Part shown: positions 34,244-43,954 of the stretch, one piece after another
Layout of the letters: every line of letters begins with the position of its first letter
How positions within the stretch are numbered: the first letter of the stretch is position 1
NCBI RefSeq assembly: GCF_005491705.1
Contig: NZ_CP028092.1
Coordinates: 4,030,001 to 4,094,000, forward strand
From: Pontibacter sp. SGAir0037
GTDB taxonomy: Bacteria; Bacteroidota; Bacteroidia; Cytophagales; Hymenobacteraceae
Direction of reading: 5' to 3'
Length of the DNA stretch: 64,000 nt
Translations under genes and position numbers: made by a program
Notes under the pieces: generated by a model
What the model was told of the DNA's origin: nothing
Database searches by the model: none
Seen by the model: only the letters and a program-made list of their open reading frames with translations

Positions 34244-36418
34244 ATGACCAACTTTTATAATGCACCTGCTCTCCACAGGCAACTAACAACTGGTGCACTA
34301 TTTCTGCTACTCCTCCTGCTATCGGTTAGATCTTTCAGTAACGATATAGCTCATATGGTTCCTGTGTCCTTAGAAGAGAAAACAAGGCAGGCTCAAATAA
34401 TTGTTGAAGGGGAAGTAATCTCTAAAAAATCTTTCTGGGACGATCAGCACAGGAATATTTATACCTCCCATACTATAAAGGTATATAAAGTATTTAAAGG
34501 CACTGTGCGGGAAGAATATGTGGAGCTGGTAACCGAAGGCGGAACAGTAGATTTGAAAATGCACGTTTTCTCTAACGCACTTAAGTTAAAGGAGAAACAG
34601 CAAGGAGTGTTTTTTCTAACAGAGCAACAAAAGCATAAAATCAGCAACCACCAAATTGCAGCAAAGGCTGTTGCTGATCAGCAGGGGTTTATAGAATATA
34701 ACCTAAGAAATGGAGCTGCCAAAGATCCTTTCAATACATTTGATTCGGTAAACGAAGTATATAACGCCATTACAGCCAAAACAGGCACTACTTACAAAGT
34801 AATAACGGAGAATGTTCAGCTACGCACTATTACTTCCGCTGCACAAACAGAACAACAGGAAGCACTTGCAGCGCCTGCAATCACCAGTTTTTCCCCAACA
34901 ACAGCAAGTGCGGGCACAGGTACTGTGTTAACTATAAATGGTTCCGGCTTTGGAGCCCAGCGCGGAAACGGTAGCGTACAATTCAGAAATGCAGACGATG
35001 GAGGGCGTACTTTTGTAAGACCACTGGAAAACGACTATGTATCCTGGTCCAACACAAAAATAGAAGTTCGGGTACCATCCACCACCGAGGACGAAGGAGG
35101 CACTGCCGGCACCGGTCAGATAAGGGTAGTTGCCGCTGATGGCACCACGACAACCAGTACTACACCGCTTACTGTTCCATACTCCTACATCAACATTGAA
35201 TATAACGGGAGAAGTGCACAACCTATACTAGTGGGCATGAACCAAAGCAGTGGCTATACTGTATCTTTTGCTCCCAGCATGAGAAGAACCTCTGTGCCAC
35301 AAGAAGGCTTTCGAAGAGCAATGAACAGCTGGATATGCAGCACCAAAGTAAACTGGCGGTTGGACGCAGGAACAACGCTTGATCAGGCTACTGACGATGG
35401 TTTAAGTATTATCCGCTTTGCACCAGCCTCCGAAGTTGGCACAAGCACCCTTGCCCGTACGATAAGCCGCTACCAGGGATGCGGAACTACCAACAATATC
35501 CAGTGGAGCGTGAGCGAGTTCGATATGGAAATTAACTCCGGCATTAACTGGCAGTATGGCCCCGGTGCTCCAACTGGAAACCAGTACGATTTTGAAACAG
35601 TGGTGCTGCACGAACTAGGGCACGCGCACCAACTGGGGCATGTCATCCTGGAGCGTAATGCTGTAATGCATTATGCAGTAGCAAACAGTGTCCAGTACAG
35701 AGACCTAAGTGCCAACGATATTGAAGGCGCAAATCTTATTATCAGCTACAGCCTCAACCCAACCAGAGCCACTGCAGCCAGCAGATGCGTGCGGGAAGAT
35801 GGCCAGTCTATCAGGCCTTTTGCTTTGAGAACAGACGGAGACTGCTCTGTTGCCAGTGAGGTTTTAGCTTTTAATGCTGCCTTTAATCCGTCCGGAGGAG
35901 CTTTCGGAGGCACTACCTCCGTCACCTGGACGCTTCAGACTGTAAACAACATTACTTCTTTTGAGGTGCAACGAAGTGAAAATGGTACAGATTGGGAAGG
36001 TATAGGCACTGTAAACGCAACAGGCGCACTGAATTATACCTTTACTGACGATGAACCTTTACCTGAAATAAGCTATTATCGCCTCCAGATCCGGTATAGC
36101 AACGGCGATCCGATGTATTCCTACAGAGTCAGGGTAATCAATTCATCTGTTTTAGGCACTTTAGCTGTTTATCCAAATCCTTATAATCCTAACACCAGCA
36201 CCAATATGCTGCAGCTACGGTATATTGTGTGGGAAAGCACTACCATGAATATCCAGTTGTATGACTATACAGGCAGGTTACATAAAGACTTTATTGTTAC
36301 TTTCGGAGATGCAGGCGACCCTGTAACAGTTGATATCGATGACCTGGCGGCAGGCATGTATATCCTTAAATGGAGTGCCGGTAACCGTAGAGGAGAAACG
36401 AAAGTAGTTAAACTTTAA
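34244..36418 (+). CDS. Secreted matrixin-type metalloprotease with IPT/TIG domain and T9SS type A sorting tail
   Basis: The 724-residue protein has a signal peptide (about 1-33), an N-terminal domain (about 35-170), an IPT/TIG domain (about 206-320, starting ITSFSPTTASAGTGTVLTINGSGFG), a metzincin-like protease domain with the zinc site HELGHAHQLGH (H456, E457, H460, H466) and a Met-turn near 475, and a type A sorting domain at the end (LAVYPNPYNPN to KVVKL). The metzincin glycine (position 8 of the motif) is glutamine. It should be exported by type IX secretion and act outside the cell. It is a single-gene unit with a strong terminator. Confidence 0.85.
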   Translation: MTNFYNAPALHRQLTTGALFLLLLLLSVRSFSNDIAHMVPVSLEEKTRQAQIIVEGEVISKKSFWDDQHRNIYTSHTIKVYKVFKGTVREEYVELVTEGGTVDLKMHVFSNALKLKEKQQGVFFLTEQQKHKISNHQIAAKAVADQQGFIEYNLRNGAAKDPFNTFDSVNEVYNAITAKTGTTYKVITENVQLRTITSAAQTEQQEALAAPAITSFSPTTASAGTGTVLTINGSGFGAQRGNGSVQFRNADDGGRTFVRPLENDYVSWSNTKIEVRVPSTTEDEGGTAGTGQIRVVAADGTTTTSTTPLTVPYSYINIEYNGRSAQPILVGMNQSSGYTVSFAPSMRRTSVPQEGFRRAMNSWICSTKVNWRLDAGTTLDQATDDGLSIIRFAPASEVGTSTLARTISRYQGCGTTNNIQWSVSEFDMEINSGINWQYGPGAPTGNQYDFETVVLHELGHAHQLGHVILERNAVMHYAVANSVQYRDLSANDIEGANLIISYSLNPTRATAASRCVREDGQSIRPFALRTDGDCSVASEVLAFNAAFNPSGGAFGGTTSVTWTLQTVNNITSFEVQRSENGTDWEGIGTVNATGALNYTFTDDEPLPEISYYRLQIRYSNGDPMYSYRVRVINSSVLGTLAVYPNPYNPNTSTNMLQLRYIVWESTTMNIQLYDYTGRLHKDFIVTFGDAGDPVTVDIDDLAAGMYILKWSAGNRRGETKVVKL

Positions 36419-36468
36419 GAAGGCATTTATCTGAACACTCCAAAGCTAGTTTCTGGCTGTATAAAATG

Positions 36469-36503
36469 AAGGCCTTCCTGAATGATATCAGGAAGGCCTT
36501 TTT
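36469..36503 (+). terminator. Terminator after the matrixin-type protease
   Basis: AAGGCCTTCCTG (36469-36480) and CAGGAAGGCCTT (36489-36500) pair perfectly around an 8-base loop and are followed by T residues. Confidence 0.92.
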
Positions 36504-36879
36504 GCATTTGCAACGGCTTTACCACCATGGTAGTGCATGCCTCTTCCAAATGCTTATAAGTTTGCTTGCTTAGCTTAGAACAGATCACCTACTTCTGGCA
36601 CTGACAACCACAAGGCTATGGCCGTAAAAGTCTGTGACACCCATGACCACCTGAAACGGCATTAAGTTCCTTTTCATAATGCTTTTTTCTCAATATCAAC
36701 ACCTTACAATACAACAACCATATTAAAACCAATTTCTACTGATAAAATTACTGTTTATAGCTACCAGACTTTTATTGCTGTATCTGCCAATATTCTAAAG
36801 CTTAAGCTGGTAATTCGTCAGGTATTCCATTAGCTTTAATGCATCATTGCCTGACCTAACATTACAACAGCCTACATAC
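36504..36879. other. Intergenic region upstream of dgt, nothing recognised
   Basis: The stretch is AT-rich from about 36670 and shows no open frame with codon bias and no tRNA-like fold. It should contain the dgt promoter, but I could not assign one. A TTG at 36847 opens an in-frame extension of dgt, which I did not choose. Confidence 0.4.
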
Positions 36880-38250
36880 ATGCCACACATTACAGCCTGG
36901 GAAAGACTTATCTCCAAGAAGCGCTATGAAGCCAGTGAAAAAAAGTATGAAACAAACGAGTCGGTAAGAGGAGAATTTCAGCGCGACTACGACCGGATTG
37001 TTTTCTCATCTGCTTTCAGAAGGCTTCAGAACAAAACACAGGTTATGCCAATGCCCGAAAGCGATTTTGTTCACTCACGCCTTACCCATAGCTTAGAGAC
37101 CTCGGTGGTAGGGCGCTCATTAGGGCGTATTGTAGGCAAAAGCATACTGGAGCGTTACCCGGAGCTAAGCCAGGAAAAGAATATACAGGAAGCAGACTTC
37201 GGAGATATAGTAGCCGCTGCCTGCCTGGCACATGATATCGGAAACCCGCCCTTCGGGCATTCAGGCGAAGATGCTATTTCTGCTTACTTCCAGAGCGAAG
37301 AAGCCCGGCCTTTTCTCGAGCACCTTACCAAACCTCAGAAAGCCGATCTTTTTAGCTTCGAGGGTAACGCTGCGGGTTTCAGAATACTAACTCATACCTA
37401 CCCGGCACATTGCAATGTAGCAGGAGGCCTCAGCCTGACCTACACCACACTTGCTACCTTTACAAAGTACCCTAAAGAGTCTTCGCCGGTAATCCCGAAC
37501 ACCAGCAACACCAGCGAAAAGAAGTATGGCTTCTTTCAGACCGAAAAAGAGTGGTTTAACACAATAGCCATCGAACTTGGGCTACTGAAAAAAGGAGAAA
37601 CCGGCGAAGTGTTTTATCACCGCCATCCGCTGGCCTTTCTGGTAGAAGCAGCCGACGACATCTGTTACCGCATCATTGATTTTGAAGATGGCCTTAAGTT
37701 GGGACTTATACCTCAGGAACGAGGCCTGCACTTGCTCCGCCAGATCCTGAATCATGCACCTGACCGTAAATCCAGCCTTACCTTCTTCGACTGGAAAGAG
37801 GAACTGGGTTATTTAAGGGCTCTTATCATTGGTAAGCTGATTAATGAAACAACCGAAGTATTTCTGGCCCATGAACCTGAAATACTGGCAGGAACTTACG
37901 ATAAACCCCTGATAAACGAACTTTCCTGCAAGCCTGTGCTGGATCAGATAAAAGACCTCTCGATAAGCCTTATTTACAGGAACAGGCCTGTACTGGAAAT
38001 TGAAGCCGCCGGGTTTGAGGTATTGGGAGGTTTACTGGATGCCTGCATGAAAGCTGTTTTCAGACCAGCCTCCAAACACCACCGCAAAATTGCAGATCTT
38101 ATACCCTCTCATTATCTTAAATTGCCCGATACTGCTTCAGATTATGAGCGCATCATTCACATCACCGACTTTGTAAGCAGCCTTACAGATCAGGCGGCGC
38201 TCAGCCTTTACCGTAAAATAAAAGGCATTGAACTGCCCAGGATGTATTGA
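36880..38250 (+). CDS. dgt: Deoxyguanosinetriphosphate triphosphohydrolase
   Basis: This HD-domain enzyme of about 456 residues removes triphosphate from dGTP (or other dNTPs), lowering dNTP pools. The HD motif parts are SRLTHSLETSVVGRSLG and CLAHDIGNPPFGHSGE, with the later aspartate in EAADDICYRIIDFEDG. I chose the ATG at 36880, because the alternative TTG at 36847 adds 11 residues not typical of the family, whose members start close to the W-E-x-L-x-S-x-K-R-Y segment. It is a single gene with a hairpin after it. Confidence 0.93.
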   Translation: MPHITAWERLISKKRYEASEKKYETNESVRGEFQRDYDRIVFSSAFRRLQNKTQVMPMPESDFVHSRLTHSLETSVVGRSLGRIVGKSILERYPELSQEKNIQEADFGDIVAAACLAHDIGNPPFGHSGEDAISAYFQSEEARPFLEHLTKPQKADLFSFEGNAAGFRILTHTYPAHCNVAGGLSLTYTTLATFTKYPKESSPVIPNTSNTSEKKYGFFQTEKEWFNTIAIELGLLKKGETGEVFYHRHPLAFLVEAADDICYRIIDFEDGLKLGLIPQERGLHLLRQILNHAPDRKSSLTFFDWKEELGYLRALIIGKLINETTEVFLAHEPEILAGTYDKPLINELSCKPVLDQIKDLSISLIYRNRPVLEIEAAGFEVLGGLLDACMKAVFRPASKHHRKIADLIPSHYLKLPDTASDYERIIHITDFVSSLTDQAALSLYRKIKGIELPRMY

Positions 38251-38290
38251 TTTCAGCTCAAACTTTATCTAGATAATCTTCAGGTTCATC

Positions 38291-38335
38291 TAACAGCAGG
38301 GTGCATTGGTAGATAATGACGTATGCCTGCTGTTA
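38291..38335 (+). terminator. Hairpin after dgt
   Basis: TAACAGCAGG (38291-38300) and CCTGCTGTTA (38326-38335) pair perfectly around a 25-base loop. The loop is long and there is no clear T run, so it is a modest terminator candidate. Confidence 0.5.
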
Positions 38336-38427
38336 TAAATTGCATTTACTGCCTGTTAAATTTTAATTTTACAGAAGCCAAGCCTGCTGTTGTTGGCGAA
38401 GCAACTACATTTTAATACCTAAAAATC

Positions 38428-39762
38428 ATGAAACGGAAGCTTTTTATTTGCCTTTTGTGGTGTGCTACAGGTTTTTCGGCCTTAGCTCAAACCAAAAGCA
38501 ATAAGATTGAATTTACCGAGTACACACTCCCGAACGGATTGCACGTAATCCTGCACCAGGACAATTCCACCCCGAATGTGGCCGTATCGGTGCTTTACCA
38601 TGTAGGCTCTAAAAACGAACAGGCAGGGCGCACTGGCTTTGCACATTTCTTTGAGCATCTGATGTTTGAAGGCACTGAAAACATCGATCGTGGCCAGTAT
38701 ATGTCGATGGTGCAGAATGCCGGTGGTACCCTGAATGCCAATACTTCTTTCGACCGCACTTATTACTTCGAACTACTTCCTTCTAACCAGCTGGCCCTGG
38801 GCCTCTGGATGGAAGCCGAACGTATGAAACACGCTAAAATAGACGAGGTGGGAGTAGAAACCCAGCGTAAGGTAGTACAGGAGGAAAAACGCGAACGTAT
38901 CGATAACCAGCCATATGGCACTTTGGGCGAAAATGTGTTCGACCTGGCTTATACCAAGCACCCTTACCGTTTTATGCCGATCGGCTCTTTTGAAGACCTG
39001 AACAATGCCAAAATAGAGGAATTCCGCGACTTCTATAAAACTTTTTATGTGCCAAACAATGCAACACTTTCCATTGCCGGAGACATTAAAATAGAAGATA
39101 CCAAGAAGCTGATCGAACAGTATTTTGCAGCTATACCGAAAGGCACCAAAGAGATTCCGCGCCCTAACATTGTGGAGCCTAAGCAGACAGAAGAACGCCG
39201 CAAGGTAGTGTATGATAACATACAGTTGCCAGCCGTTATCCAGGCATATCATATTCCTGCACAGGGTACTCCTGATTATTACGCCTTATCTATGCTGACT
39301 ACCCTGCTATCCGGGGGCGAAAGTGCCCGTTTGCCAAAAGCACTTGTAGATAAGCAGCAGAAAGCCGTTGTTGCCCAGTCTATTCCTTTTCCAACCGAGG
39401 ATCCGGGGCTGTTCCTGACACTGGCCATAGCCAACATGGGAGTAAAAGTAGACGACCTGGAAAGTGCCATGAATGCCGAAATTGAACGTGTAAAAACTGA
39501 GCAGCTCGACGACAAGGAATTCCAGAAGCTGCGCAACCAGATCGAGAGCCAGTTTGTGCAGCAAAACAGTACGGTAGCCGGACGCGCCGAAAACCTGGCC
39601 GATTATCATGTATACTATGGCGATGCCAACCTCATCAACACCGAGATTGAGCGCTACATGAAAGTAAGCAAAGAAGACATTAAGCGCGTGGCTAACCAGT
39701 ACCTGACAAAAGAAAACCGCGTGGTGCTGCATTACCTGCCTAAGTCAGCACAACCTAAATAA
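38428..39762 (+). CDS. Periplasmic M16 zinc peptidase, catalytic subunit
   Basis: The 444-residue protein has a signal peptide to about residue 21 and the active inverted zinc motif HFFEH at 73-77, with the distal glutamate in VVQEEKRERIDNQPYG. The second half carries the usual M16 C-terminal fold. It is followed by an M16 protein without the zinc motif, the classical active/inactive pair of M16B enzymes. The pair probably degrades peptides in the periplasm. Between the genes lies a repeat element with inverted arms, but both genes are likely in the same unit. Confidence 0.92.
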   Translation: MKRKLFICLLWCATGFSALAQTKSNKIEFTEYTLPNGLHVILHQDNSTPNVAVSVLYHVGSKNEQAGRTGFAHFFEHLMFEGTENIDRGQYMSMVQNAGGTLNANTSFDRTYYFELLPSNQLALGLWMEAERMKHAKIDEVGVETQRKVVQEEKRERIDNQPYGTLGENVFDLAYTKHPYRFMPIGSFEDLNNAKIEEFRDFYKTFYVPNNATLSIAGDIKIEDTKKLIEQYFAAIPKGTKEIPRPNIVEPKQTEERRKVVYDNIQLPAVIQAYHIPAQGTPDYYALSMLTTLLSGGESARLPKALVDKQQKAVVAQSIPFPTEDPGLFLTLAIANMGVKVDDLESAMNAEIERVKTEQLDDKEFQKLRNQIESQFVQQNSTVAGRAENLADYHVYYGDANLINTEIERYMKVSKEDIKRVANQYLTKENRVVLHYLPKSAQPK

Positions 39763-39772
39763 CATTTCATTA

Positions 39773-39860
39773 GACGAAGGACTTTATGACAAAAGACAAA
39801 GAAAAGAAGATACTACACTACCGGAACGTCTTTTGTTTTTGTCAAATGGTCTTTTGTCAG
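39773..39860. repeat. Inverted arrays of GACAAAA-type units (element D)
   Basis: The left array at about 39773-39801 includes adjacent GACAAAA and GACAAAG units. The right array at 39828-39858 is its imperfect reverse complement, with CTTTTGTC at the end. It fills the spacer between the two M16 genes and ends about 22 bases before the second start codon. Confidence 0.6.
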
Positions 39861-39880
39861 GTTAAAATTTAAGACATATC

Positions 39881-41962
39881 ATGAAAAAAATATTCAGTAT
39901 CCTGTTCCTGTCGCTCTCATTTGTATATGTGTCGCAGGCGCAAACAAAGCAAACACCACCACCTCCCGGACCTGCTCCCAAAATAGAATTGGGCAAGTAC
40001 GAAAGCTTTACGCTTAAAAACGGCTTAAAAGTATATGTGGTAGAAAACCATAAGCAGCCTGTAGTATCGATGACCCTGGTGCTGGACCGTGACCCTCTTT
40101 TAGAAGGCGACAAAGCCGGTTATGTAGAAGCAGCCGGTTCTATGATGCGCACCGGCACTAAAACCCGCAGCAAAGATCAGTTTGATGAGCAGGTAGATTT
40201 TATTGGGGCGAACCTTTCTTTCTCTTCTACAGGCTTTAGTGCATCTTCTCTGAAAAAGCACTTGCCTACCTTACTCGACCTGACCAAAGATGCGCTGCTG
40301 CATCCTAATTTTACTCAGGAAGAACTGGATAAGATTAAAACTCAAATGCTTTCCGGCTTGGCACAGGAAAAAGACAATCCGGATGCCATTGCCAGAAAAA
40401 CAAGAAACCTGGTGCTCTTCGGAAAAGACCATGCCTACGGTGAAGTAATGACTGAGAAGACAGTAGAGAACATTACTTTGAACGATGTACAGAACTACTA
40501 TAACACGTATTTCAGGCCAAATATTGGCTATCTGGCTGTAGTAGGTGATGTAACGCCAAAAGAAATGAAAAAGCTGCTTACCAACACATTTAAAGACTGG
40601 AAAAAAGCAGATGTAAACAAAACAGAATACAACATGCCGCAACCGCCGGCTAAAACACAGGTAGTTATTGTAGACCGCCCCAGCTCAGTACAAAGCGTAT
40701 TGTCTTTTACAAGCCCTACTGCCCTTAAGCCCGGTGCTGAAGATGCAATTCCTGCTCAGCTGATGAACATTATCCTGGGCGGAGGCATGGATGCTCGCTT
40801 GTTTAAAAACCTGCGTGAAACCCACGGCTATACTTACGGTGCCTACTCGTCTATCTCTTCAGATAAACTAATGGGCCAGTTTAATGCCTACGGCAATGTG
40901 CGCAACGCTGTAACCGATAGCGCCGCCATAGAATTTCTAAAAGAGCTTTCTAAAATCAGAAACGAAAAAGTAACCGATGCCGAGTTAAACAACGCCAAAG
41001 CTTATATGACCGGCAACTTTGCTCGTGGTTTAGAAAACCCTTCTACTGTAGCGTTTTATGCTATTAACACGGCCCGTTATGGCCTGCCGGCCGATTATTA
41101 TGCCAACTACCTGAAAAAGGTTGCTGCTGTAACCACGGCAGATGTGCAGCGTGTGGCACAGAAATATGTGAATCCGGAACAGCTATATATTGTAGCAGTA
41201 GGAAACGCCGCCGAAATAGCAGACAAATTAAAGTCATTCGATAAAGATGACAACGCTATTGCCTACTATAGCCCTACCGGCGACAAAGTGGACCGTGCTG
41301 CTATGGGTGCCCCAACCGATATAACGGCGGAACAGGTGCTGGCTAACTATATTAAAGCGCTTGGAGGCAAGGCCAACATCGACAAAGTACAGGATATCTC
41401 TATTACCAGCAGCGCAAGCGTACAGGGCATGCAGATACAGATGGTGCAGCAACAAAAAGCGCATGATAAGTTCAAGCAGGAGCAAAGCATGAACAACACG
41501 CCTATGATGCGCATCACCATTAACGGCGACAAAGGAAAAGTAGAGGTACCTATGCAGGGAGTTAACAAAGAGCTTACAAAGGAAGAAGTAATTCCGCAAA
41601 AGCTGGAAGCCGATGTATTCCCATTTGTACTTTACAGCCAGATGAACCTTCAGCCTAAATTAACAGGAATGGAGAAAGTAGATGGCCAGGATGCTTATGT
41701 AGTAGAGGTAGCCATAACGACAGAACAGAAAATGCTGCACTACTTCGATAAGGCTTCTGGTTTACGCTTGAAAACTGTTACCAGCATGCCTACTCCCCAA
41801 GGCGTTATGACACAAACAAAATCTTACAAAAACTATAAAGAGGTGAACGGTGTAAAATTCCCTCACACAATAGAGGCAACTGTAGGACCACAAGCCGTTA
41901 AATTTGAAGTACAGAATATTGAGGTAAATAAAGGTTTAAAAGACGACAATTTCAAGCTGTAG
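39881..41962 (+). CDS. Periplasmic M16 protein, non-catalytic subunit with LolA-like C-terminal domain
   Basis: The 693-residue protein has a signal peptide to about residue 20, two M16 halves (to about 460) without any HxxEH motif, and the conserved Arg/Tyr segment RLFKNLRETHGYTYGAYSS that completes the active site of the partner. From about 480 to the end a separate domain resembles outer-membrane lipoprotein-sorting (LolA-type) or DUF4292-like folds (ALGGKANIDKVQDISITSSAS, LRLKTVTSM, YKEVNGVKFPH). It is the partner of the preceding catalytic M16 protein. The role of the added domain, perhaps in binding lipopeptides, is inferred. Confidence 0.88.
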   Translation: MKKIFSILFLSLSFVYVSQAQTKQTPPPPGPAPKIELGKYESFTLKNGLKVYVVENHKQPVVSMTLVLDRDPLLEGDKAGYVEAAGSMMRTGTKTRSKDQFDEQVDFIGANLSFSSTGFSASSLKKHLPTLLDLTKDALLHPNFTQEELDKIKTQMLSGLAQEKDNPDAIARKTRNLVLFGKDHAYGEVMTEKTVENITLNDVQNYYNTYFRPNIGYLAVVGDVTPKEMKKLLTNTFKDWKKADVNKTEYNMPQPPAKTQVVIVDRPSSVQSVLSFTSPTALKPGAEDAIPAQLMNIILGGGMDARLFKNLRETHGYTYGAYSSISSDKLMGQFNAYGNVRNAVTDSAAIEFLKELSKIRNEKVTDAELNNAKAYMTGNFARGLENPSTVAFYAINTARYGLPADYYANYLKKVAAVTTADVQRVAQKYVNPEQLYIVAVGNAAEIADKLKSFDKDDNAIAYYSPTGDKVDRAAMGAPTDITAEQVLANYIKALGGKANIDKVQDISITSSASVQGMQIQMVQQQKAHDKFKQEQSMNNTPMMRITINGDKGKVEVPMQGVNKELTKEEVIPQKLEADVFPFVLYSQMNLQPKLTGMEKVDGQDAYVVEVAITTEQKMLHYFDKASGLRLKTVTSMPTPQGVMTQTKSYKNYKEVNGVKFPHTIEATVGPQAVKFEVQNIEVNKGLKDDNFKL

Positions 41963-41973
41963 TCTTCTGAAAC

Positions 41974-42021
41974 AAACTGAAGCGGGCGCTACTCCTGTAG
42001 GAGTAGCGCCCGCTTCAGTTT
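41974..42021. terminator. Long bidirectional hairpin terminator
   Basis: The 23-base arms at 41974-41996 and 41999-42021 are fully complementary with only two bases between them. It lies between the convergent M16 and DUF72 genes and is flanked by A and T residues. Confidence 0.92.
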
Positions 42022-42045
42022 TATACTGAATAGTTTTCTTATTCT

Positions 42046-42960
42046 TTAGAAAAGCTCCCCCTGCTTTGCCTGCAGGAACTTTTTAGGCATTTTAAGGTGA
42101 AACCCACAGGTGGCATTTAATTTTTCTATCAGGTAGGCAGCAAGATCCGGCGAGGTAATGTTATCCGGTTCATGCACAAAGAAGTATAGTTTCTGCAAAC
42201 CAGCATCAAACCACTGCTTTAGTCGCACTACCCAATCATCTATGCGGCTATAGTCGGTTGAATGCAGCGCGTTACCGACAAACCGAATCATGGCAACCGG
42301 TGTGGTAAGGCGCATGTGCAACACATCCCGCCTGCCAGACACATCCGATAGAACAGTTCCTACTCTAAACTTCTCCAACACTTCAAACAACTCCAGGGAG
42401 GCAACATGATCTGCAAACCAATCCGGGTGTCTTAGCTCTACACAAAGGGGCACACTCTCCGGCACATATTGAATGAACGTTTCCAGATCTTTTAGCTGCC
42501 TTGGCCCAAAAGACGGAGGCAGTTGCAGAAAAGAATGCCCCAGTTTTTCTTCTAAACCGGCAATTGCTTCGCAGAAAGTAGCCGTCATATCCAAAGAGCG
42601 GCTCAGCTCTGCTTCGTGGCTGATGAGTTGCGGAAACTTAGGGCAAAAAGTAAAGCCCTGCGGCACCGACTGCCGCCAGCGCTCAATAGTAGCCTGGCCG
42701 GGTATATGGTAATGGGTACTGTTCAATTCTATCGTATTAAACTGCTTTCCATACCAGAGCAAGGAATCTTTTTCCCGCATAGTGGCAGGATAATAATGCC
42801 CGACCCAAGGCTTGTTTACCCACACCGGGGTACCAATATAAACTTCAGGCGATGCGAGTTTATCAAATCTGTTTGCCTCCAGCAGTGGCAATGTATCAGG
42901 GTGGTTAGGCGGCAGCGCAAAATTAACGCGGCTTATATCAGATAGCTTTCCGAAATCCAT
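42046..42960 (-). CDS. DUF72 family protein (YecE-like)
   Basis: This TIM-barrel protein of about 304 residues has the DUF72 motifs YIGTPVWVNKPWVGHYYP, FNTIELNSTHYHIP, FCPKFPQLISH and a C-terminal YFFVHEPDN. A longer frame opens at 43008, but family members start close to the DFGK segment, so I chose the ATG complementary to 42958-42960. The family is widespread and its function is unknown; a link to Fe-S or nucleic-acid repair has been suggested but not settled. It is divergent from rlpA. Confidence 0.85.
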   Translation of the reverse strand: MDFGKLSDISRVNFALPPNHPDTLPLLEANRFDKLASPEVYIGTPVWVNKPWVGHYYPATMREKDSLLWYGKQFNTIELNSTHYHIPGQATIERWRQSVPQGFTFCPKFPQLISHEAELSRSLDMTATFCEAIAGLEEKLGHSFLQLPPSFGPRQLKDLETFIQYVPESVPLCVELRHPDWFADHVASLELFEVLEKFRVGTVLSDVSGRRDVLHMRLTTPVAMIRFVGNALHSTDYSRIDDWVVRLKQWFDAGLQKLYFFVHEPDNITSPDLAAYLIEKLNATCGFHLKMPKKFLQAKQGELF

Positions 42961-43265
42961 AACTTGATGCTTTGCGTACAGTATACGCCATACATTTTTA
43001 AAAGACAATATAGCTCCGAATATCTTTCATAGCCGCTGTTTCCGCACTATATAGAGCCATTTATATAATTGCCTGACAAAAAGCAATTTACAAAATTTTT
43101 TATTGTCTTTTTCCAAGTTAAACAATATATTAAAAATTACCTATATTAGCTTAAAACAAAGATTTTGCCATTATAGCCCTTATAGCAATTTTATACTTTT
43201 CAATGTATCCCCCTATGCACTTTTGCCATATACGCGCTAAAAGGTCGCATTTTAATTTTTTTGTT

Positions 43266-43273
43266 TATCTTTG
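43266..43273 (+). promoter_or_regulatory. -7 box of the rlpA gene
   Basis: TATCTTTG exactly matches TAnnTTTG and ends 24 bases before the rlpA start codon. A TTTG box at the ideal 19-base spacing is absent. The next TTTTG upstream is at 43221, so the -33 contact may be weak. Confidence 0.6.
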
Positions 43274-43297
43274 CAAGTTCACCAACTATAAACTGAT

Positions 43298-43954
43298 ATG
43301 AATCATGATAGAAAGTGCTTAATTTACCTAGTAATCATTTTTCTATTTTTTGGCTTCAGCCCATCAGCTTTCTCACAAGACGATAGTCAAACACAAGAAG
43401 GAACTGCCTCCTGGTATGGCAGCCAGTACCACGGAAGACCAACCAGTAGCGGCGAACGCTACAACAAAAACGACATGACAGCCGCCCATAACGGCCTTCC
43501 TTTCGGTACTAAAGTAAAAGTAACCAACCTTACTAATAACAAATCTGTTGTATTACGCATAAACGACAGAGGCCCGTTTAGAGGTAGCCGCATCATAGAT
43601 GTTTCGGAAGCGGCAGCTAAAAAGCTTGATTTCCGAAACAATGGCTTAAGCGATGTAAAAGTAGAGGTTATTGAATGGCCTTACGACATGGCAGATGCCT
43701 CGTCAGCTACTGAGAAAAGCGACAATTACATTATAAAAACAGGGTCTTTTGCCAAACCGGAATACGCCCTGGAGTTAAAGCAAAAATTAAAGGCATTCGA
43801 TAGGCACTTAAAAGTGGAGCTTGTTGAGGAAAGTGTGAAGGGCCGCCGGGTACACCGCATTAAGGCTGGCAACTTCGATAACAAGCAGGAAGCAGAGGCA
43901 TTTAACGAGCTTCTGGCAGAAGAAGGCCTGAATGGTGTAGTAATGGGAGTATAA
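43298..43954 (+). CDS. rlpA: RlpA-like protein with DPBB and SPOR domains
   Basis: The 218-residue exported protein has a signal peptide to about residue 27, a double-psi beta-barrel (about 35-120, GTASWYGSQYHGRPTSSGERYN and LRINDRGPF) and a C-terminal SPOR domain (about 145-218) that binds denuded peptidoglycan at division sites. RlpA is a lytic transglycosylase in some bacteria and a septal protein in others; the catalytic residues of the DPBB are present in context. No lipobox cysteine is seen, so it is likely soluble in the periplasm. Confidence 0.9.
   Translation: MNHDRKCLIYLVIIFLFFGFSPSAFSQDDSQTQEGTASWYGSQYHGRPTSSGERYNKNDMTAAHNGLPFGTKVKVTNLTNNKSVVLRINDRGPFRGSRIIDVSEAAAKKLDFRNNGLSDVKVEVIEWPYDMADASSATEKSDNYIIKTGSFAKPEYALELKQKLKAFDRHLKVELVEESVKGRRVHRIKAGNFDNKQEAEAFNELLAEEGLNGVVMGV

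Noticed and set aside
42961..43008. Longer N terminus of the DUF72 protein
   Set aside because: Family members begin close to the DFGK segment; the extra 16 residues look like translated leader.
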